The notes under the pieces: generated by a model
Databases searched by the model: none
What the model saw: the letters and a program-made list of their open reading frames with translations, nothing else
Told to the model about the DNA's origin: nothing
Assembly (NCBI RefSeq): GCF_020131355.1
Contig: NZ_JAHLEL010000030.1
Coordinates: 1 to 48,143 of the forward strand
Direction: 5' to 3'
Source: Pseudonocardia sp. ICBG1293
GTDB lineage: Bacteria > Actinomycetota > Actinomycetes > Mycobacteriales > Pseudonocardiaceae
DNA: 48,143 nucleotides
Position numbers and translations under genes: made by a program
Shown here: piece by piece, positions 1 to 8,113 of the stretch
How positions within the stretch are numbered: the first letter of the stretch is position 1
How the letters are laid out: each line of letters begins with the position of its first letter

Positions 1-174
1 ACGATCTTCCACCCCAGCCCCTACCGCGATCTCGTCGACGTCGAGACAGCGACCGCCGGCTGGGTCGACTGGTACAACAACCGACGGCTCCACAGCACGC
101 TGGGCATGATGAGCCCCGTGGAGTTCGAACAAGCCCACGACGCGACTCTCAACCGAGAGCCGCGACCCGCATAG
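1..174 (+). CDS. IS3-family transposase OrfB, C-terminal fragment
   Basis: The frame is open from base 1 to the TAG at 172-174 and gives 57 residues. It contains the C-terminal signature of IS3 OrfB integrases, WVDWYNNRRLHSTLG followed by SPVEFEQ, which lies just after the catalytic glutamate of the rve (DDE) fold. The DDE residues themselves are upstream of the window. It would catalyse excision and integration of its own element. The stop is 27 bases before the terminal repeat, as expected for an intact right end. Confidence 0.85.
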   Translation, partial: TIFHPSPYRDLVDVETATAGWVDWYNNRRLHSTLGMMSPVEFEQAHDATLNREPRPA

Positions 175-201
175 GAGCGGCACAGAACCTGGGGCGGTTC
201 A
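1..201 (+). mobile_element. IS3-family element A, right end only
   Basis: This is the right-hand end of an IS3-family element that enters from outside the window. The end at 175-201, read outwards-in, starts TGAACCGCCCC, the same start as the IS6110-type terminal repeat. The boundary at 201 falls inside the next transposase gene, whose frame stops exactly there, so this element inserted into or deleted part of an older IS5-type element. The left end and any target duplication lie outside the window. Confidence 0.75.
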
Positions 202-903
202 TTCGGCCAGCGCGCGTAGGGCTGAGTGCAGACTGTTGACGGTGCGTTGATCGACTGTTCGGCCGCTGCCGGGGACGGGCTTGAACGGCACGGTGAGCCG
301 GTCGGCTTCGCCCTGGTATCCGAGGTCGGCCAGGACGGCGTGGGTGTCGTCGGTGAACGCGACCAGGGTGTCGAGCAGGCCGGGGTGGGTACGGGCACAG
401 CGGGTGTCGTGCTCGCGGCCCGGTCGTACCGGGGAGGTCCACAACGGCCATCCGTCGGGTGCGGTGACGATCTGGATGTTGCCGCCGTGGCGGTGGTGCT
501 TGCCCGACCACCACAGGTCCACCCCGGCGGTGGGCCCGATCGCTCGGCACCGATCAGTGGTGATCAACGTTCCGTCGAGACTCACGTGGGTGTGGCCGGC
601 TGCGCGGGCGGCCAGCAGGGCTCCATGGAGCCCGGGCGCGGCCGAGGCCAGGACGTCGATGCCCTCGTGCAGGTAGCGGTAGGCGGTTGCGGTGCTGATC
701 GTGTTGTCGGCCGCCAGGCGCGCCACACGGCTCGCATCGAGGAACCACCGCAGGACCAGGACCGCCTGGGCGACGGGGGCCAGAGCACGGCGACCGGTTC
801 GGGTGCCACGGCGGGCACGTTCACCGGCCAGAAGCCGAGCCAGGGAGCCCACGGTGGGCTCCCCGATCGGGAGCACACCGGTGTAGCTGACAGGATCGTG
901 CAT
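202..903 (-). pseudogene. IS5-type (DDE_Tnp_4) transposase, 3' end cut off
   Basis: The reading frame starts with ATG at 903 and runs for about 233 residues. An N-terminal helix-turn-helix region (TISTATAYRYLHEGI) is followed by a DDE_Tnp_4 core with the first aspartate in SLDGTL, a HHRHGGNIQI block and a second aspartate in REHDTRCA. Related transposases continue past LHSALRALAE with a segment carrying the catalytic glutamate. Here the frame stops at the IS3 boundary at 201/202, so the third catalytic residue is missing. The gene should be inactive. I could not place its own left terminal repeat with certainty between 904 and 1000. Confidence 0.8.
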
Positions 904-1024
904 GCAGGACCTCGGTGGTGGAGTCGATCTTTGGTCGGACCGACCTGATCTACCGGGGTCCTGCCTGTTCTCCTGCGACCTCGCCGTCTTCGGCGTGTCG
1001 ACCGATCTGTCACCGCGCTACTGA

Positions 1025-1152
1025 GAACACCTCAATGGGTGGACGTTGGCTGAGGTCGCCGGTGACGCGACACCGGATGGGATGCAGCGGCTGCTCAACT
1101 CCGCGACCTGGGACGCCGACGGGGTGCGCGACGATGTGCGGGACTATGTCGT
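1025..1152 (+). pseudogene. IS701-family transposase fragment
   Basis: The frame reads NGWTLAEVAGDATPDGMQRL and then a WDADGVRDDVRDYV segment. This is the conserved N-terminal block of IS701-family transposases, usually seen as ERKNGWxLAExAGDxxPDGMQRLL. An in-frame TGA lies directly before it at 1022-1024, and the frame is cut at 1152 by ISa copy 1. Only about 43 residues remain, so this is a scar. The same frame 5' of the stop (from about 957) looks like degenerate IS701 sequence, but that part is uncertain. Confidence 0.65.
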
Positions 1153-2077
1153 GAGCCTTTTCCGTCGTGATTTCGCTGGTCAGCGGCTTTTTGAGGGGTC
1201 GGGGGCGTAGTGGGGTGAGGCTCCCGGGAGGGCAGCAGTCGTCCAAGATCGACCATCCTGACCGGGAGCCTCGTCGTGTTGTCCTACCCTGCTGCGATCG
1301 CGTTGTCGACTCATACTCTTGCCCAGCTCAGCGCGATGATCCGTCGGGAACGGCGTGGGCGGGCAGGACGCTGGTGGCGGCTCACCGCAGGTCAGCAGGC
1401 CCTGCTCGGCCTCGCGCATCTACGCAACGGTGACCACCTACGCCCGTCTCGCGGCCGGGGTCAAGATCGCGACCAGTACCGCTTGGCGCTACGTTCACGA
1501 CACCCTGACTCTGCTCGCTGCGCTGGCCGAAGACATCGGCCAGGTCGGACATCGAATCGGGGCTCTGGCCTGGGTGCTGCTGGACGGGACCCTGGTCCCG
1601 ATCGACCGCGTCGCCGGTCAGCGCCGCTTCTATTCCGGACGCCACCGCCGCCATGGAGTGAACGTCCAGGTCCTCGCTGATCCGTTCGGTCGCCTGTTGT
1701 GGGCCTCACCGCCGTTACCGGGTTCCACCCACGATGTGACCGCCGCCCGCCGAACCGGTGTGATCGACACCCTGGACAGCCGAAACATCGAGACCTGGGC
1801 GGACAAGGCCTACCAAGGCGCCGGCGGGACGATCCGGACCCCCTACAAGCGTCACCGGACACGACATCGTCTGTCGACCGGGCAGAAAGCGGTGAACCAC
1901 GCTCACGCCCGTATCCGCTGCCGAGTCGAACAAGCCGTCGCTGAACTCAAGGGCTGGCACGTGTTGGACCGGCTCCGCTGCTGCCCCCGCTACGCCGGGA
2001 CCATCATCGCCGCGATCACCGTCCTCAACCGGATCGAGACCCACCACTGACCTGCGGAATCACGATGGAAAAGGCTC
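1153..2077 (+). mobile_element. ISa copy 1 (IS5-type, 925 bp)
   Basis: The ends form an imperfect inverted repeat of about 31 bases: GAGCCTTTTCCGTCGTGATT at the left and, read inward from the right, GAGCCTTTTCCATCGTGATT. Two further copies of exactly the same length lie at 8666-9590 and 17614-18538. There is no clear target duplication. This copy cut an IS701 remnant on its left and the 3' end of a minus-strand gene on its right. Confidence 0.92.
1276..2050 (+). CDS. ISa transposase, encoded in two overlapping frames
   Basis: The N-terminal half starts at ATG 1276 (MLSYPAAIALS) and carries the helix-turn-helix (LTAGQQALLGLAHLRNGD). At about 1431-1436 homology moves to another frame, which continues TYARLAAGVKIATSTAWRYV and then the DDE_Tnp_4 core. 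Core motifs are LLDGTL (D), STHDVTAARR (D) and CRVEQAVAELKGW (E). The joined product is about 258 residues, close to IS5 relatives. The same split occurs in all three copies. It is therefore either recoding, known in some IS5 subgroups, or a mutation fixed before the copies spread. The downstream frame alone can start at 1355. Confidence 0.8.
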
Positions 2078-2536
2078 TGTGTAGGGGAATTGGTGCGATC
2101 GGCGATCGCCGCTGGCGCGGCCGTCGCCGTGGGTGGTGACCTGGAGGTCGTCGGCGCCGATGATCCTGCTGGCGAGGTGTTCGATCTCGGTGGTGGTGAA
2201 CTGGTCGGGCAGCGCGGCCGGGAGCAGGCGGAAACCGTCGCGGATGGTGTTGAGCGCGGTCGCGAGCCCGGCGACGGTGTCGCGGGCGACGACGTCGATC
2301 TGCACGGTGAGGAGGAGACGCTTGTGGCCCCAGCGGGCCGGGTTTCCGATCACCTCGGCGACCGCGCGGGACAGAACGCCGCGGCGCAGCAGCCCGGTGA
2401 AGTGCCCGGCGAGCACCTCCGCAGCCTGGTGGAGGTCTTTACCAGGCAGATCGAAATCTTGGCGGGCGATGACCAGCGCCTCACGAGCCCGGCCCGGCGG
2501 CCGGGTGGGTGGCGGTGAAGTGAGCACGGCGATCAT
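2078..2536 (-). pseudogene. Plasmid hypothetical protein, 3' end lost to ISa
   Basis: The likely start is ATG 2536 (MIAVLTSPPP); an upstream start at 2659 in the same frame has no convincing support. About 153 residues precede the ISa boundary at 2077, after which the frame runs into the IS and stops at 2060. The protein has an Ala/Leu-rich helical middle (KDLHQAAEVLAGHFTGLLRR) and a C-terminal TTTEIEHLASRIIGADDLQV segment. No signal peptide or membrane segment is visible. I do not recognise the family. Confidence 0.5.
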
Positions 2537-2940
2537 TCTATTCACCGGCCGTTGTTCACTCACTCTGGGTGATCGAGGTGCCCGGTTTCGGTGATCGGGA
2601 TGTTCCCGGCGGCGATGGTCCGGAGCACCCATCACACAGGCCCCGACCCACCCGTACAAGGCCCCGACAGGGCGGCCCTGACGGACGGCCGCGGCAGGGT
2701 GGGAGCGGCACCGTCTGGCTGGTGAGGTGTGGACACCGCGGTGCTGCCGCGTCGCTTCCGGTCCTGGCCCGCCCGGGGGCGGGCTGCGGTCCGGGTCGAC
2801 GTGCCCACGACCCAGATCCAGACCAGGACTCGGCGTGCCCTGGCCCTCTGCTGAACCGCACGGGTTCGTTGCACAGGCCTCACTCTGTGGTGGTCATGAA
2901 CTGGTCGCGGCGTAGTGGGGACGCTGTCTGCTGGCGGCCT
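2537..2940. other. Gene-free stretch with two repeated sequences
   Basis: No convincing gene is present; the open frames here are GC-bias shadows. Bases 2579-2617 (core GGTGATCGGGATGTTCCCGG) recur with few changes at 3808-3845. On the minus strand both copies could encode a GN(I/V)PIT motif near a stop, so they may be the ends of two decayed related genes. Bases 2745-2815 match a segment near 18580-18648. Confidence 0.4.
2745..2815 (+). repeat. GC-rich repeat, copy 1 (partner at 18578-18648)
   Basis: Both copies share CGCTTCCGGTCCT, a CCCGCCC-GGGG-GGGC inverted core and then CGGTCCGG(A/G)TCGAC. The second copy has about 12 changes. The internal dyad suggests a structured DNA or RNA element rather than coding sequence. 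No function can be assigned. Confidence 0.5.
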
Positions 2941-3159
2941 CTACTTCGGCACGATGTGCAGGGTGAAGGTGCCGTCGGGCTGTTCGTCGCAGATCCCGAT
3001 GTCGGGCGTGGTGCGTTCGGCCTCGGCGCAGGCGTGGATGGTCGGGTAGTTCCCGATTTTCTCGATGCTGAGAGAGTCGACGGCGGCGATCCCGGTCTGG
3101 ATGAGCGCGACGACAGCAGCGCTCGTTCCGACGACGCGCAGAGCGTGCCCGATTTTCAT
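2941..3159 (-). CDS. Small exported or membrane protein, 72 aa
   Basis: ATG at 3159 is preceded by GGGAACG at a plausible ribosome-site distance. Residues 1-26 have a short basic start (MKIGHALRV) and a hydrophobic run (VGTSAAVVALIQTGIAAV), which fits a signal peptide or membrane anchor. The remainder is polar, with two cysteines (HACAEAE and GICDEQ) that could pair in the extracytoplasmic space. The protein ends THIVPK-like (FTLHIVPK). I do not recognise the family. It may form a pair with the membrane protein at 3251-3553 on the same strand. Confidence 0.5.
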   Translation of the reverse strand: MKIGHALRVVGTSAAVVALIQTGIAAVDSLSIEKIGNYPTIHACAEAERTTPDIGICDEQPDGTFTLHIVPK

Positions 3160-3250
3160 GCAATCGTTCCCGTTCCCGGCCCGCGGTGGCGAAGGCCGGT
3201 GACGTCGAGTTCCAGGAGGTCAGCGCTGCCCTGGGCTCTGGTGGTGTTGG

Positions 3251-3553
3251 TCAGGTCCAGGTGACGGTGATGATCAGCATGGCGGTCACGAGAGCGAGCC
3301 CGACGGCGACGACGGCGAGCCAGATCCCGGCGTTGGCTGGTACGGGCGTCGCTCCGGGCGCGGTGGGTGCGTGGGTGGCGGCGGTGGTGTCGTGGGGGCC
3401 GCGGTCACGGCGGGTCCCGTTCTTGCGGCGGCGCCGGTCAGCGCTGCGACCGGTGCCGCGTTCGACGCGTCGGGGTGGGGTGGCCAGGGCGTCGTCGAGC
3501 GCGGCCCGGTTGAGCACGATGGTCGCGACCTCATCATCGCTCCCGCTGCTCAT
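3251..3553 (-). CDS. Tail-anchored membrane protein, 100 aa
   Basis: I chose ATG 3553 (MSSGSDDEVATIVLNRAALD); the frame is open to a GTG at 3670, but that extension is low-complexity and Arg/Pro-rich. An acidic N-terminal region is followed by a strongly basic linker (RRVERGTGRSADRRRRKNG). A single C-terminal transmembrane helix (IWLAVVAVGLALVTAMLIIT) ends three residues before the stop. This layout fits a tail-anchored cytoplasmic protein. No family is recognised. The gene lies 91 bases upstream of the small gene at 2941-3159, on the same strand. Confidence 0.5.
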   Translation of the reverse strand: MSSGSDDEVATIVLNRAALDDALATPPRRVERGTGRSADRRRRKNGTRRDRGPHDTTAATHAPTAPGATPVPANAGIWLAVVAVGLALVTAMLIITVTWT

Positions 3554-3982
3554 GCGAGCGGGCCGGTAGCTGCTTGCGCTGTCGCTGCCGGTATTGCCGT
3601 GTCGCGGCAGTGGTGCTGGTGGGCGCGGGTCGCTGCGATGGTGCGGGGCCGTGTTGCGGCGGGTGTCCACCGGCTCACTGTGCGCGATATGTGCGTTGTT
3701 GACCAGATTGTCGGAGTGAAGTCACCTCGATGGATCGGCAGAGTCACGACGCCGTGGACTCCCCGGGCCGCGGGCGTGCCCTGCTGTTGCGGTGGTCGGG
3801 GTTGATGCGCCCGGTCGGGGTGATCGGGACGTTCCCGGAGGTGACAGTGTCGACATCGCTGCCCGCCGTGATCGGCAGGCCTACGGCCCGCGCGGCTCCT
3901 GTTTCTGGAGTAGATCCAGACTAGAATCGCGGGGACCGCCGATCGGCTTTGACAGGCCGCGCTGTCGCTGCTGACAGTTGTG
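3554..3982. other. No clear gene upstream of the split tRNA
   Basis: Only short GC-bias frames occur. A second copy of the GGTGATCGGGA-GTTCCCGG repeat lies at 3808-3845. The last 20 bases (CTGACAGTTGTG ending at 3982) are AT-richer and would hold the promoter-proximal leader of the tRNA that starts at 3983. Confidence 0.4.
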
Positions 3983-4017
3983 GCCCCCGTAGCCCAATGG
4001 CAGAGGCAGACCCCTTA

Positions 4018-4997
4018 GAGGTCGCGCGGATTGGTCACAGCTTGGCCGCGGTCGAGTGTCTGGGGGCGAGGGCGGGTACGGGCCTGCCGATCATGAAGTT
4101 ATCTACGCTTCGTGATCGTCTGGAGGCCGCGTGCCCACCCTGCCATCATGGCTGACCGAGCCGTTGTGGGACCAGTTCACCGCGCTGCTGCCTCATCGAG
4201 ACGAGTTCGATCCCACCCATCCGCTGGGCTGCCATCGCCGCCGGATCGCGGATCGGATCGTGTTCGACAAGCTCCTGCAGGTACTGCGGTTCGGCTGCTC
4301 GTATGAGGGCATCGCTGACAGCACCTGCTCGGCGACCACCATCCGCGATCGTCGTGACGAGTGGATCAGGCTCGGGGTCTTCGCCCAGCTGCGTCGGATC
4401 GTCCTGGACGCCTACGACCGCATCGTCGGTCTGCTGCTGCACGACATCGCCGTCGATGGCGCCATCACCAAGGCCCCCGGCGGCGGCGAGGTCGCCGGTC
4501 CGTCGCCGGTGGACCGGCGCAAACAGGGTATGAAACGTTCGGTGCTCGTCGAGGGATACGGCATCCCGCTGGGCCGAGTCCTGGCCGGAGCCAACCGGCA
4601 CGACTCCCCGCTACTGGGCCCCACCCTCGACCGCCTCGATGCTCTCGGCCCGCTGCCCGACGACATCACCGTGCACCTCGACGCCGGCTATGACTCCGGC
4701 AAGACCCGCGACACGCTGGCCGAACGAGGCCTGCACGGCGAGATCGCGCACAAGGGTGAGAAAGCGCCGATCCAGGCCACCCGCCGCTGGCACGTCGAGC
4801 GGACCAACGCTTGGCACAACAGCTTCAACCGGCTGCAGCGCTGCTACGAACGACGAGAAATCGTCGTCGACGCGTTCTTCGACCTCGCCGACACGATCGT
4901 CACACTCCGTAGCTTGATTCGGCAGGCCTGGACCACACACCGCTGGAACGCCCGACCTGCACGACGTCCATGATCACCAACCAATCCGCGCGACCTC
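4018..4997 (+). mobile_element. ISb (IS5-type, 980 bp)
   Basis: The ends are GAGGTCGCGCGGATTGGT at the left and its exact inverse, ACCAATCCGCGCGACCTC, at the right. The flanks end and begin with TA, giving a 2-bp TA target duplication. It sits in the copy of TTAA duplicated by the ISc insertion, so it arrived after ISc. Confidence 0.92.
4131..4973 (+). CDS. ISb transposase (IS5 family), 280 aa
   Basis: The start used is GTG 4131 (MPTLPSWLTEPLWDQFTALL). The N-terminal DUF4096-type domain includes EFDPTHPLGCHRRRIADRIV and a helix-turn-helix (TCSATTIRDRRDEWI). The DDE core follows with AVDGAITKAP (D), HLDAGYDSGKTRD (D) and WHVERTNAWHNSFNRLQRCYERR (E, in the Y-(2)-R-(3)-E-(6)-K-like region). The frame is intact, so the element is probably active. 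It is clearly related to the truncated ISe transposase at 23207. Confidence 0.92.
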   Translation: MPTLPSWLTEPLWDQFTALLPHRDEFDPTHPLGCHRRRIADRIVFDKLLQVLRFGCSYEGIADSTCSATTIRDRRDEWIRLGVFAQLRRIVLDAYDRIVGLLLHDIAVDGAITKAPGGGEVAGPSPVDRRKQGMKRSVLVEGYGIPLGRVLAGANRHDSPLLGPTLDRLDALGPLPDDITVHLDAGYDSGKTRDTLAERGLHGEIAHKGEKAPIQATRRWHVERTNAWHNSFNRLQRCYERREIVVDAFFDLADTIVTLRSLIRQAWTTHRWNARPARRP

Positions 4998-5064
4998 TAA
5001 GACGTCGTTTCAGAAGTGGTGGGCCCGGTTCTGCCGGTGACGGCGGGGCTGGCAGCATCGGCTG

Positions 5065-5658
5065 ATGGTCGCGCCTCGTGTGTCTGAGAAGACGAAGATT
5101 TTCGAGTTGGAGATCGTCCTGACCGAGGTGGTGCCGGCGGTCCGGCGTCGGGTGCAGGTGCCGGGCGAGGTCGACTTGGCGGTGTTGCACGAGGTGGTGC
5201 AGTCAGTGATGGGCTGGACGAACTCTCATCTGCACGAGTTCGAGATCGTCGGGCGCCGCTACGGGATCCCAGACCCGGACTGGCCCGGACAGGATGTCGC
5301 CGACGAGACGAAAGAGAAGCTGTTTCGGCTGGTCAAGGCTGGTGACCGGTTCGGTTACGTCTACGACTTCGGTGACAACTGGGCCCACGAGATCACCGTC
5401 GAGGCGGTCGCGGCCGTCGAGCCGGGAGTGTGCTATCCGCGATGCGTCGCCGGGCAGGGGGCGTGCCCGCCCGAGGACGTCGGCGGGATCGGGGGGTATG
5501 AGGACTTCCAGGCCGTGCTCGCCGACCCTGACCATCCCGACCGCGCCGAGCGCCTGGAGTGGGCGGGCGGGCCGTTCGACCCGCACCGCTTCGACCCTGA
5601 CGAGGCCGACCGGGCCTTGGAGTGGCTGGCCTGGCGGCCGCTGGCCCCGACCTCGTAG
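5065..5658 (+). CDS. pRiA4b ORF-3-like protein (IS passenger), 197 aa
   Basis: The sequence has the hallmarks of the plasmid pRiA4b ORF-3 family: an N-terminal LEIVLTEVVPAVRRRVQVPG strand region, LHEVVQSVMGWTNSHLHEF, and FGYVYDFGDNWAHEI near residues 93-107. It ends with EWAGGPFDPHRFDPDEADRAL. This family includes the TnpR-labelled protein of mycobacterial IS1096; its biochemical role is not settled. It lies between the left end of ISc and a convergent transposase gene (31 bases between stops), so it moves with the element. The start GTG/ATG at 5065 is directly followed by the conserved strand. The frame is intact. Confidence 0.85.
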   Translation: MVAPRVSEKTKIFELEIVLTEVVPAVRRRVQVPGEVDLAVLHEVVQSVMGWTNSHLHEFEIVGRRYGIPDPDWPGQDVADETKEKLFRLVKAGDRFGYVYDFGDNWAHEITVEAVAAVEPGVCYPRCVAGQGACPPEDVGGIGGYEDFQAVLADPDHPDRAERLEWAGGPFDPHRFDPDEADRALEWLAWRPLAPTS

Positions 5659-5689
5659 GCGAGTGCCTCAGCGAGGGCTGGGTCGACCA

Positions 5690-6529
5690 TCACTTCGGCT
5701 TCGGCTTGGTGAGGCGGCGGTGGCAGATCAGGGCGCAGGCCAGCGATAACAGCGCGGTGATCGTGGATTCGGCGCGGTCGTAGCGCAGCGCGAGGCGGCG
5801 GAAGTCCAGCAGCCAGGACATGGTGCGCTCGACGACCCAGCGGACCCGCCCGAGCCGGGTGGAGTCCTCGATCCCGCGCCGGGCGATCCGCACCCCGATC
5901 CCACGCCCACTCAGGTAGCGGCGGCAGCGGGGATAGTCGTAGCCCTTGTCGGCGTGCACCTTGTCCGGCCGACGTCGCGGACGCCCCGGCTGTCCCGCCC
6001 GTTCGCGGACGCCGGGGTTGGTGTCCAGCAGCGGGGCGAGCATCCGACTGTCGTGGGCGTTCGCCCCGGTGACCAGCGCATGCAGCGGGAGCCCGCCTCG
6101 GTCGCAGAGCACGTGGTACTTGCTGCCCGCCTTCCCGCGATCGGTCGGCGAGGGCCCGGTGGCCTCGCCGCGGCGCTTGGCCCGCACGCTCACGCTGTCC
6201 ACCGCCGCCCGCGACCAGTCCAGCAGGCCCTGCTGGGCGAGGCGGTCGAGCATCACCCGGTGCAGCTGGGCCCAGACCCCGGCCTGCTGCCACTGCCGTA
6301 GCCGCCGCCAGCAGGTCACTCCGGACCCACAGCCGAGCTCGGCGGGCAGCGCGTTCCAGCTGATCCCGGTCTTGAGCACGAACACGATCCCGGCCAGAGC
6401 GGCCCGATCCGGCACCCGCGGACGGCCTGTCCGTCCCCGCTTGTGCTTGCGCGGCTTGGGCAGCAGCGGCTCCACCAGCGCCCACAGCTCGTCGCTCACC
6501 AATCGCTCGACACAAGATCGCCGCGCCAC
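5690..6529 (-). CDS. ISc transposase (IS5 family), 279 aa
   Basis: An N-terminal DUF4096-type domain (LVSDELWALVEPLLPKP, then GRPRVPDRAALAGIVFVL and GISWNALPAELGCGSGVTCW) precedes a DDE core. Its motifs are AAVDSVSVRAKRRGE (D), ADKGYDYPRCRR (D) and WVVERTMSWLLDFRRLALRYDR (E). The frame is complete and ends KPKPK just before the convergent passenger gene. As the only intact transposase here whose element ends match MITE-1, it is the best candidate to act on those repeats. Confidence 0.92.
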   Translation of the reverse strand: MARRSCVERLVSDELWALVEPLLPKPRKHKRGRTGRPRVPDRAALAGIVFVLKTGISWNALPAELGCGSGVTCWRRLRQWQQAGVWAQLHRVMLDRLAQQGLLDWSRAAVDSVSVRAKRRGEATGPSPTDRGKAGSKYHVLCDRGGLPLHALVTGANAHDSRMLAPLLDTNPGVRERAGQPGRPRRRPDKVHADKGYDYPRCRRYLSGRGIGVRIARRGIEDSTRLGRVRWVVERTMSWLLDFRRLALRYDRAESTITALLSLACALICHRRLTKPKPK

Positions 6530-6597
6530 GACCGGACATGATCAGCTACCAGCGCCGATCCACACAGGACCGACACGCCGACTTCTGAAACGACCTC

Positions 6598-8032
6598 TTA
6601 AACGGGTCGCCGGTGGTAACCATTCAGGTCGGTGCTGCGTGGGGCGGTGGCCAGGGGGTTTCCGGTGATGGCGTCGCGGAGTGCGGTGAGGATGTCGTCG
6701 CCGTGTTTGGTGACGGTGGAGATGTAGCCGCGGATCCGTAGCCACGCCTTCGCGGTGGTCTCCGAGCGGTGGCAGCCGCTGATCTTGAGCTGGGTCTTGG
6801 TCGGTCGGACGTCGCGTTCGGCCTGGTTGTTGGTGAACGGCACGGCGAGGTCGCGCGCGAACAGCAGCACCTGGTCGTCACGGTCGCGCAGGCGTTCGAG
6901 CAGGTTACGGGTCTTGGATTGTCGGCGCCCGGGCACGCGGCGGTGCTCGGCGAGCCCGACCAGCAGCGCGTGGCGCCACGAGTCGAGCAGGGGGTCGACG
7001 ATCTCGGCTGGGATCGCCGACAGGTGCTGCTCGCGGGCCTGGTGGGCGGCGGTGTTGAGCCCGTGCAGGGCGCGTAGTGCCTGCTCTGGCCAGTCCTGGT
7101 CGGGGTGCGTCTCGCCGGCGGCGACCAGCTCGCGGGCCAGGTGCGCCCCGCACAGGGCGTGCCGGGCCTGCGGGTAGGCGTCATAGACCGACAGCGCGTC
7201 GTGCACGACGGTTCCGCTGAACGCGGGCAGCACATCGAACTCGGCCACAGCGGCGCGTCCGCGGGAGGGGTGCAGGTGATAGGCGGTCAACTTCTCGGTG
7301 CCCGCGACGTGCAGCCACCACCGGGCCCCGTTGATGTTGCTGCTGGTCTCGTCGACGTGGATCACGTGCGCGAGCACGATCAGAGATTTGATCAGCTTCT
7401 CGACGTCGACCAGCAGCTCGGCCACGGTGGTCAGCACCGAGCTGATCCAGCCGGTCGACGGGCGCGCCCCGGTCACGTCGGCGATCAACTGAGCGGTGCG
7501 GGCGACCGGGACGTGCTGGAACACCAGCAGGTACACCGCCAGCGCACGCAGGTTCGGCCCGTAGACCGCCGCCGCGCCCACCCCGGCCGGAGCGGCCGCG
7601 GTCGTCGTCGCGCCACAGCCGCACCGCTTCTGGTGCAGCCGGTGCTCGACCACGACCGGGCGGATGGTCGGGATGTCGTGGACCTGGCGACGCACCATCC
7701 CGGCCACGTTCGCACCGGATAGTTCGGTGCCGCAGCCGATGCAGGCATCCGGGACGTGATCGACGACCTCGTCCGGGGCCACTGGTCTGGAACAACGCCG
7801 ATCCGCCCGCACCGGGCTGTTTGCCGGGCTTGCGGCCGCTGCGCCGCCTGGCCATCCTCGACGGCGAGGCCGTGGGCGCGTCCGCCGAGGGAGGCTGCGA
7901 GGAGTTGCCCGAGTTGCGACCCAGTCGGCGCTTGAGCTCGGCGACCTCGCCCCGCAACTCCTCGATCGTGCGGGCCTGCGCCTCGATCAGCGCGAGGAGC
8001 TCCTCGCGCGACGGCTGCTGCGACCCGGACAC
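6598..8032 (-). pseudogene. IS66 transposase (TnpC-like), frameshifted near 7790
   Basis: Start ATG 8032 gives a coiled-coil N-terminus (LIEAQARTIEELRGEVAELKRRLG) with the NSGNSSQPPSADAP linker. Just after GKQPGAGGSALFQT the homology moves to another frame, which continues APDEVVDHVPDACIGCGTEL. A one-base indel at about 7785-7795 is the simplest cause. The core has HVDETSSNI (D), VVHDALSVYDAY (D) and NNQAERDVRPTKTQLKISG (E), with zinc-binding CxxC pairs. The stop (6598-6600) lies 16-18 bases outside the IS end, so the last six residues come from the target DNA. No TnpA/TnpB accessory genes are present. Confidence 0.85.
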
Positions 8033-8113
8033 CGCACATGATCAGCACACCGCCGACCTCGGGTCACGCACCGACACACCGGTAGATCATCGAGCCAGGA
8101 CCTGAATGGTTAC
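6616..8113 (-). mobile_element. IS66-family element (1498 bp) in the tRNA 3' half
   Basis: The ends are GTAACCATTCAGGTC and, at the right, GACCTGAATGGTTAC. GTAA is the usual IS66 tip. The 8-bp direct repeat CGCCGGTG at 6608-6615 and 8114-8121 is a typical IS66 target duplication. The target lies between the anticodon stem and the T arm of the tRNA. Confidence 0.95.

Larger units (their letters stand above)
5001..6597 (-). mobile_element. ISc (IS5-type with passenger gene, 1597 bp)
   Basis: The left end is GACGTCGTTTCAGAAGT; the right end read inward is GAGGTCGTTTCAGAAGT, one mismatch away. Allowing for the later ISb insertion, the flanks reconstruct to a TTAA duplication inside the tRNA anticodon loop. 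The end sequence GAGGTCGTTTCAGAA is the same as that of MITE-1, so ISc or a close relative is the likely mobiliser of MITE-1. It carries two genes in convergent orientation. Confidence 0.88.

Noticed and set aside
226..948. Long plus-strand frame opposite the IS5-type transposase
   Set aside because: GC-bias shadow of a clear transposase gene on the minus strand; no domain and Val/Gly-rich composition.
4018..8113. Single composite transposon from ISb to IS66
   Set aside because: Each element has its own ends and its own target duplication, and they are nested in one tRNA; there is no shared pair of flanking ISs.
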